Positions 60,768 through 64,000 of a stretch of DNA of 64,000 bases are shown here, piece by piece (position 1 is the stretch's first letter; each line of letters starts with the position of its first letter). Under the pieces are notes generated by a model. That model was not told the origin of the DNA. It worked only from the letters and a program-made list of their open reading frames with translations, and ran no database searches. Both the position numbers and the translations under genes were made by a program. Source of the DNA: Methanoregula sp. (GTDB taxonomy: Archaea; Halobacteriota; Methanomicrobia; Methanomicrobiales; Methanospirillaceae); assembly GCA_041645435.1 (NCBI GenBank), contig JBAZQB010000003.1:310001-374000 (forward strand). The letters run 5' to 3'.

Positions 60768-62126
60768 TTATTGTATCTTCGGTATCCGGGCAAGGGATTC
60801 CTTGATCAGCGCGTCCGGGTATTCATAGTCCACCAGTTGCCCGGAATAGTAGGCATCGTATGCGGTCATATCGAAATTGCCATGACCCGAACAGTTGAAC
60901 AGGATTGTCTTTGCTTCACCACTCTTTTTGCATCTGAGCGCTTCATCGATTGCGGATTTCACCGCATGGGATGTTTCAGGAGCTACGATGATTCCTTCCG
61001 TCCGGGCAAAGGTCTGGGCTGCATCAAAGACCTCGCTCTGGTGATAAGCTACGGCCCGCATCACACCATCGTGCACAAGCCGGGAGACAATCGGCGAATC
61101 CCCGTGGTAGCGGAGACCTCCGGCATGCATAGAGGGGGGAACAAAGTCATGACCGAGCGTGAACATCTTGAGGAGCGGGGTATAGCCGGCCTCATCAGCA
61201 AGATCATAGGTGAATAATCCTTTTGTCAGGGTCGGACAGGATGCCGGTTCGGCTCCGATGATATCCACATCCTTGTGCTTCCCGGTCAGTTTGTCACCGG
61301 CAAACGGGAACGCGATACCGGCGAAGTTGGAGCCGCCACCAACGCATCCGATCACCACGTCCGGGTAGTCATCGACCATTGCCAGCTGTTCGCGGCATTC
61401 GAGCCCGATAATCGTCTGGTGGAGGCAGACGTGGTTCAGCACCGAGCCCAACGCGTAGTTGGTGTTGCTGTGGGATGCTGCATCCTCCACGGCTTCAGAG
61501 ATGGCCATTCCCAGGCTTCCCGGGGTTTCGGGATCCTTTTCCAGCATCGCACGGCCGGCATTCGTTTTGGTGCTCGGGCTGGGTATGCATTCTGCTCCCC
61601 AGACGTGCATCATCGATTTACGGTAGGGTTTCTGGGTATAGCTCGACCTGACCATGTAGACCGTGCACTCCAGATTATAGAGCATCGTGGCAAAGGACAT
61701 GGCAGAACCCCATTGCCCTGCACCGGTCTCAGTTGCGATCCTCTCGATTCCTGCCTTCATGTTGTAATATGCCTGCGGGATAGACGTGTTCGTTTTATGG
61801 CTGCCAGCGGGACTGACACCTTCCCACTTATAGTAGATCTTTGCCGGGGTCTTGAGGAACTTTTCAAGCCGGTGGGCACGGTACAGGGGGCTTGGCCTCC
61901 AGAGGCGAAGCACATCCCGAACTTCTTCGGGAATATCGATATGACGATCGGTTGTTACTTCCTGCCGTATCAGATCCATCGGGAAAATTGCTGACAGATC
62001 CGCAGGACCTATCGGTTTGTGGGTTGCCGGATGGAGAGGCGGATCGAGCGGGGATTTCAAGTCCGCCTGAACATTATACCACTGTTTTGGAATCTGCTCC
62101 TCATCGAGAAGGATTTTTGTCTGCAT
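60768..62126 (-). CDS. trpB2: Tryptophan synthase beta-like protein TrpB2
   Basis: A 452-residue pyridoxal phosphate enzyme of the TrpB2 group (longer than TrpB1, with an N-terminal extension). The PLP lysine lies in SPAGSHKTNTSIPQ near residue 114. GCVGGGSNFAGIAFPF is the phosphate-binding loop. Such proteins condense indole with serine without a TrpA partner. A TATA-like box about 25 bases before its ATG on this strand predicts a leaderless transcript, and a TGTACA box is next to it. Confidence 0.94.
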   Translation of the reverse strand: MQTKILLDEEQIPKQWYNVQADLKSPLDPPLHPATHKPIGPADLSAIFPMDLIRQEVTTDRHIDIPEEVRDVLRLWRPSPLYRAHRLEKFLKTPAKIYYKWEGVSPAGSHKTNTSIPQAYYNMKAGIERIATETGAGQWGSAMSFATMLYNLECTVYMVRSSYTQKPYRKSMMHVWGAECIPSPSTKTNAGRAMLEKDPETPGSLGMAISEAVEDAASHSNTNYALGSVLNHVCLHQTIIGLECREQLAMVDDYPDVVIGCVGGGSNFAGIAFPFAGDKLTGKHKDVDIIGAEPASCPTLTKGLFTYDLADEAGYTPLLKMFTLGHDFVPPSMHAGGLRYHGDSPIVSRLVHDGVMRAVAYHQSEVFDAAQTFARTEGIIVAPETSHAVKSAIDEALRCKKSGEAKTILFNCSGHGNFDMTAYDAYYSGQLVDYEYPDALIKESLARIPKIQ

Positions 62127-62564
62127 ATGTAGTCATTGAATTGTGCAAATATATACATTGCTGTACAAATATGAAAAATTATGAGTGTATGTGTCCATTA
62201 AAAAAGACCTGCAACAAATGTAATACAATCGTATTATGCAACATATTTCGATAAAAAAAAGTACCCGGATGCCTGAATCGTGAGAGAATGATCAGACATT
62301 TCATTTGTTCCTGCCAAGATGCTGCATTGTAGTTCCAGGAGTACCGGGAACGCAGGGTACACTTCCAGCCCATCCGTTTCACAAACGCTATTGATAAAAA
62401 AATTGAAGATTTCTCTGAGCCGGATTGAAGTGAGTAGCGATTGATGAGAGCAACAAACTTTTGATTCCGTCAGCCATATCATTAAGATATCCAGAATGGT
62501 ATCTGTAATGAAGTTGTTATTCCTGCAACAACAGTTGTGTTCAACATAAATCGGAGAACATCAG
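62127..62564. other. Intergenic region between trpB2 and the Yip1 gene
   Basis: In these 438 bases I see the trpB2 promoter (above) and a 27-codon frame at 62171-62254 with five cysteines (pattern C-x-C and C-x-x-C) but no ribosome binding site. The rest is AT-rich with TATCATTAAGATATCC-like stretches near 62480, followed by GGAGAA nine bases before the Yip1 gene start. I see no further gene or RNA. Confidence 0.45.
62147..62167 (-). promoter_or_regulatory. trpB2 promoter with TGTACA box
   Basis: On the minus strand TATATATTT (62147-62155) lies with its centre about 25 bases before the trpB2 ATG at 62126, so a leaderless message is predicted. Just upstream is TGTACA (62162-62167), the consensus TRP box bound by TrpY in Methanothermobacter, where trpB2 is a TrpY target. 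Two direct copies of a related string, ATTTGTACAG and ATTTGCACAA, flank the TATA box. Confidence 0.5.
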
Positions 62565-63233
62565 ATGAAACAATCAATAATTAATCTACTCATCAGACCC
62601 GGTGCATTCTTCCAGAATGCAATGAATGAGAAAGAGAGCCTGAAATTCCCGGTGCTCGTTGTCCTCGCCGGGGGTATTGTCGGTGCCATGTACGGGTACC
62701 TTCTTGGAGGTTTGACCGGACAGCTGCTGAACGGGATCCTGCCCGGCATGGGCACGATCATCGTACTTTCAACGGTCATCGGTGCCCTTATCGGCACGTT
62801 CATATTCTGGGTGATATGGGCTGGCGTGATGTATGCGCTCTCCTTTGTCTTCAAAGGAGAAGGAACGTTTCGACGAACGCTAGAATTCATCGGTTACGGC
62901 TACCTGCCCCAGGTCTTTGGAACACTCATCACCTTCGTCATAGCACTGGACTACATTCCCCGGATTCATGTCCCCCAGCTCTCTGCTGCAGCAGCCCAGA
63001 ATCCCGATCTTATGACAGAAGCAGTCAAAGCACTGATGCATGATCCCGCAATGATGGAACTCAGCCAGATCGCGATGATCATCTCGATCGTCTTTCTTCT
63101 CTGGAGTGCCAACATCTGGATCTTCGGTATGCAACAAGCCCGGAAGCTCTCACCCCGCGATGCGGCACTCTGTGTCGGTATCCCCGTTGTCGTGTATATT
63201 CTCTACATGGTCTATTCAATAACGGTGATGTAA
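62565..63233 (+). CDS. Yip1-domain membrane protein
   Basis: A 222-residue integral membrane protein. The Yip1-type layout is seen: a soluble start (LLIRPGAFFQNAMNEKESLKFPV), then about five helices (VLVVLAGGIVGAMYGYLLGG, TIIVLSTVIGALIGTFIFWVIWAGVMYALS, and later IAMIISIVFLLWSANIWIFGMQQARKLS). The bacterial and archaeal members have no settled function; they often sit next to ABC-transporter-like export genes. A TAA stop is followed immediately by the next gene start. Confidence 0.82.
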   Translation: MKQSIINLLIRPGAFFQNAMNEKESLKFPVLVVLAGGIVGAMYGYLLGGLTGQLLNGILPGMGTIIVLSTVIGALIGTFIFWVIWAGVMYALSFVFKGEGTFRRTLEFIGYGYLPQVFGTLITFVIALDYIPRIHVPQLSAAAAQNPDLMTEAVKALMHDPAMMELSQIAMIISIVFLLWSANIWIFGMQQARKLSPRDAALCVGIPVVVYILYMVYSITVM

Positions 63234-64000
63234 ATGAATACCGTTCGATTAGTCCCCCTTATCAGTCTGGTTCTGCTGGCATGCGCCATGGTTGGCGTAG
63301 TTGCTGCAGATTTCACCACGCCCGAATCGATTGTTGCTGCAGACAAAGTCTACGTATCCGGTGTAACCTATAATCCAGCGGTTTTTTTTCCCGGGGACAA
63401 AGGTACCCTTACCGTTGATGTAACAAACGGCAATAACGGCACGGGGGTTAATATAAATCATGCCACATTATCCAGTGACTCCATAAAATCAACAGGCAAT
63501 CCCTATGATTCCTCATCCAGTCTTGGCCCCGGACAAAAACAATCGTTTGTTTTTTCCGTTATCGCTGATGGTGTGGACGGGACATACTACCCGACGTTTT
63601 CCTTTAGCTTCCGCGATGCAGACAGCCTTTTTTACCGGGCAGTGGTCAAGATTGATGAAACGCCACTTGTGCTGACCATCCTTGATAAGCCGGATACATT
63701 CTCGCAGGGCAAGAAAAAGACCATCTATGCACAGGTTGCAAATCCACGGGAGAACACCGTGAAGAATGTAATCCTCGATGTTTCAGGGACCGGCATTACC
63801 ACATCACCGTCCCGGGTGTTTGTAGGGAGTGTTGCATCCGGTGCAACAGTTCCGGTAAACTTTACCGTGACCGCCGAACAGCCAACAACCCTCAATCTCC
63901 TCCTGAACTACGACAACGGGGATAATCCCCACTCAGTGAATATGGAGATCCCGATCGCCTTTGGTGTTGATAAGAAACAGGCAAATCCCGTTATCAGCAA
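63234..64000 (+). CDS. COG1361-type secreted surface protein, 3' end cut off
   Basis: The frame begins directly at the base after the Yip1 stop (MNTVRLVPLISLVLLACAMVG) and runs off the window; 255 residues are visible. The signal peptide is followed by beta-sandwich repeats (VSGVTYNPAVFFPGDKGTLTVDVTNGNNGTGVNI and LDKPDTFSQGKKKTIYAQVANPRENTVKNVILDVSG), the pattern of COG1361 S-layer-like domains. The Yip1-COG1361 pair is a recurrent archaeal arrangement, often followed by an ABC transporter ATPase and permease. Those genes would lie beyond the right edge. The surface role is inference. Confidence 0.8.
   Translation, partial: MNTVRLVPLISLVLLACAMVGVVAADFTTPESIVAADKVYVSGVTYNPAVFFPGDKGTLTVDVTNGNNGTGVNINHATLSSDSIKSTGNPYDSSSSLGPGQKQSFVFSVIADGVDGTYYPTFSFSFRDADSLFYRAVVKIDETPLVLTILDKPDTFSQGKKKTIYAQVANPRENTVKNVILDVSGTGITTSPSRVFVGSVASGATVPVNFTVTAEQPTTLNLLLNYDNGDNPHSVNMEIPIAFGVDKKQANPVIS

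Overview
The window looks like a stretch of chromosome from a hydrogenotrophic methanogen of the order Methanomicrobiales (Methanoregula or Methanosphaerula type). This is inferred from gene content and not from any database search. Archaeal markers are a group II chaperonin (thermosome), membrane-anchored LonB, Nob1, an Sm-like protein next to ribosomal protein L37e, archaeal SepF, a GfcR-type regulator, and an initiator tRNA-Met with an A1-U72 pair. Methanogen-type metabolism shows in the two-subunit thiol:fumarate reductase genes (tfrA, tfrB) and in AMP-forming acetyl-CoA synthetase, which fits a lineage that assimilates acetate. Promoters are TATA boxes about 25 bases upstream of starts, several transcripts look leaderless, and ribosome binding sites are GGTGA/GGAG.

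Layout. Positions 1-6.7 kb form an accessory, defence-like island: a cut-off winged-helix gene, the divergent TcmP / DUF5131 pair, then a Fic AMPylase overlapping a type I restriction HsdR subunit with no HsdM or HsdS in view. Repeated TGTAAA half-sites precede the Fic gene. At 6.75-7.34 kb and again, inverted, at 27.78-28.31 kb lies an unusual repeat element of about 550 bases: arrays of 24-26 base T/A-rich units around a GC-rich core about 93 percent identical between copies. Between the two copies (7.4-27.7 kb) lie BofA, a ThrE-type exporter, an amidohydrolase, a nucleobase permease, a lipoprotein, pmbA-tldD-lonB, prs-nob1-gfcR, the thermosome, tRNA-Ser(CGA), a small membrane protein, a degenerate cupredoxin with a putative heme-helix partner, an Lhr-type helicase, a pterin dehydratase-like protein, thioredoxin, initiator tRNA-Met and a TPR protein.

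From 28.3 to 40 kb are housekeeping genes: a CcdA-like protein, the LSm-L37e-purF cluster, a PUA protein, sepF with a ZPR1-type protein, an RDD/TPR membrane protein, purM overlapping lysC, and tfrAB. From 40 to 51.6 kb a redox and oxidative-stress region holds a glutaredoxin-thioredoxin reductase fusion, rubrerythrin, three flavodoxin-fold proteins, a zinc-ribbon protein, a 41-residue desulforedoxin, a cysteine-less AhpD-like protein, a peroxiredoxin, and two thioredoxin-domain membrane proteins, interspersed with a LamG surface protein, RadC, a site-2 protease and chorismate mutase.

From 51.7 kb onward: a tight arginine operon argC-cbs-argJ-argB with a CBS-domain protein inserted, an ADP-ribosylglycohydrolase, acs with an OFA-type transporter behind a 26-base perfect palindrome abutting the TATA box, trpB2 with a NAD kinase-like gene behind a TGTACA box, and finally a Yip1 protein with a COG1361-type surface protein that runs off the end.

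The items most worth a second look are the inverted repeat elements, the Fic-HsdR pair with its operator-like repeats, the acs palindrome and the very small redox protein cassette.
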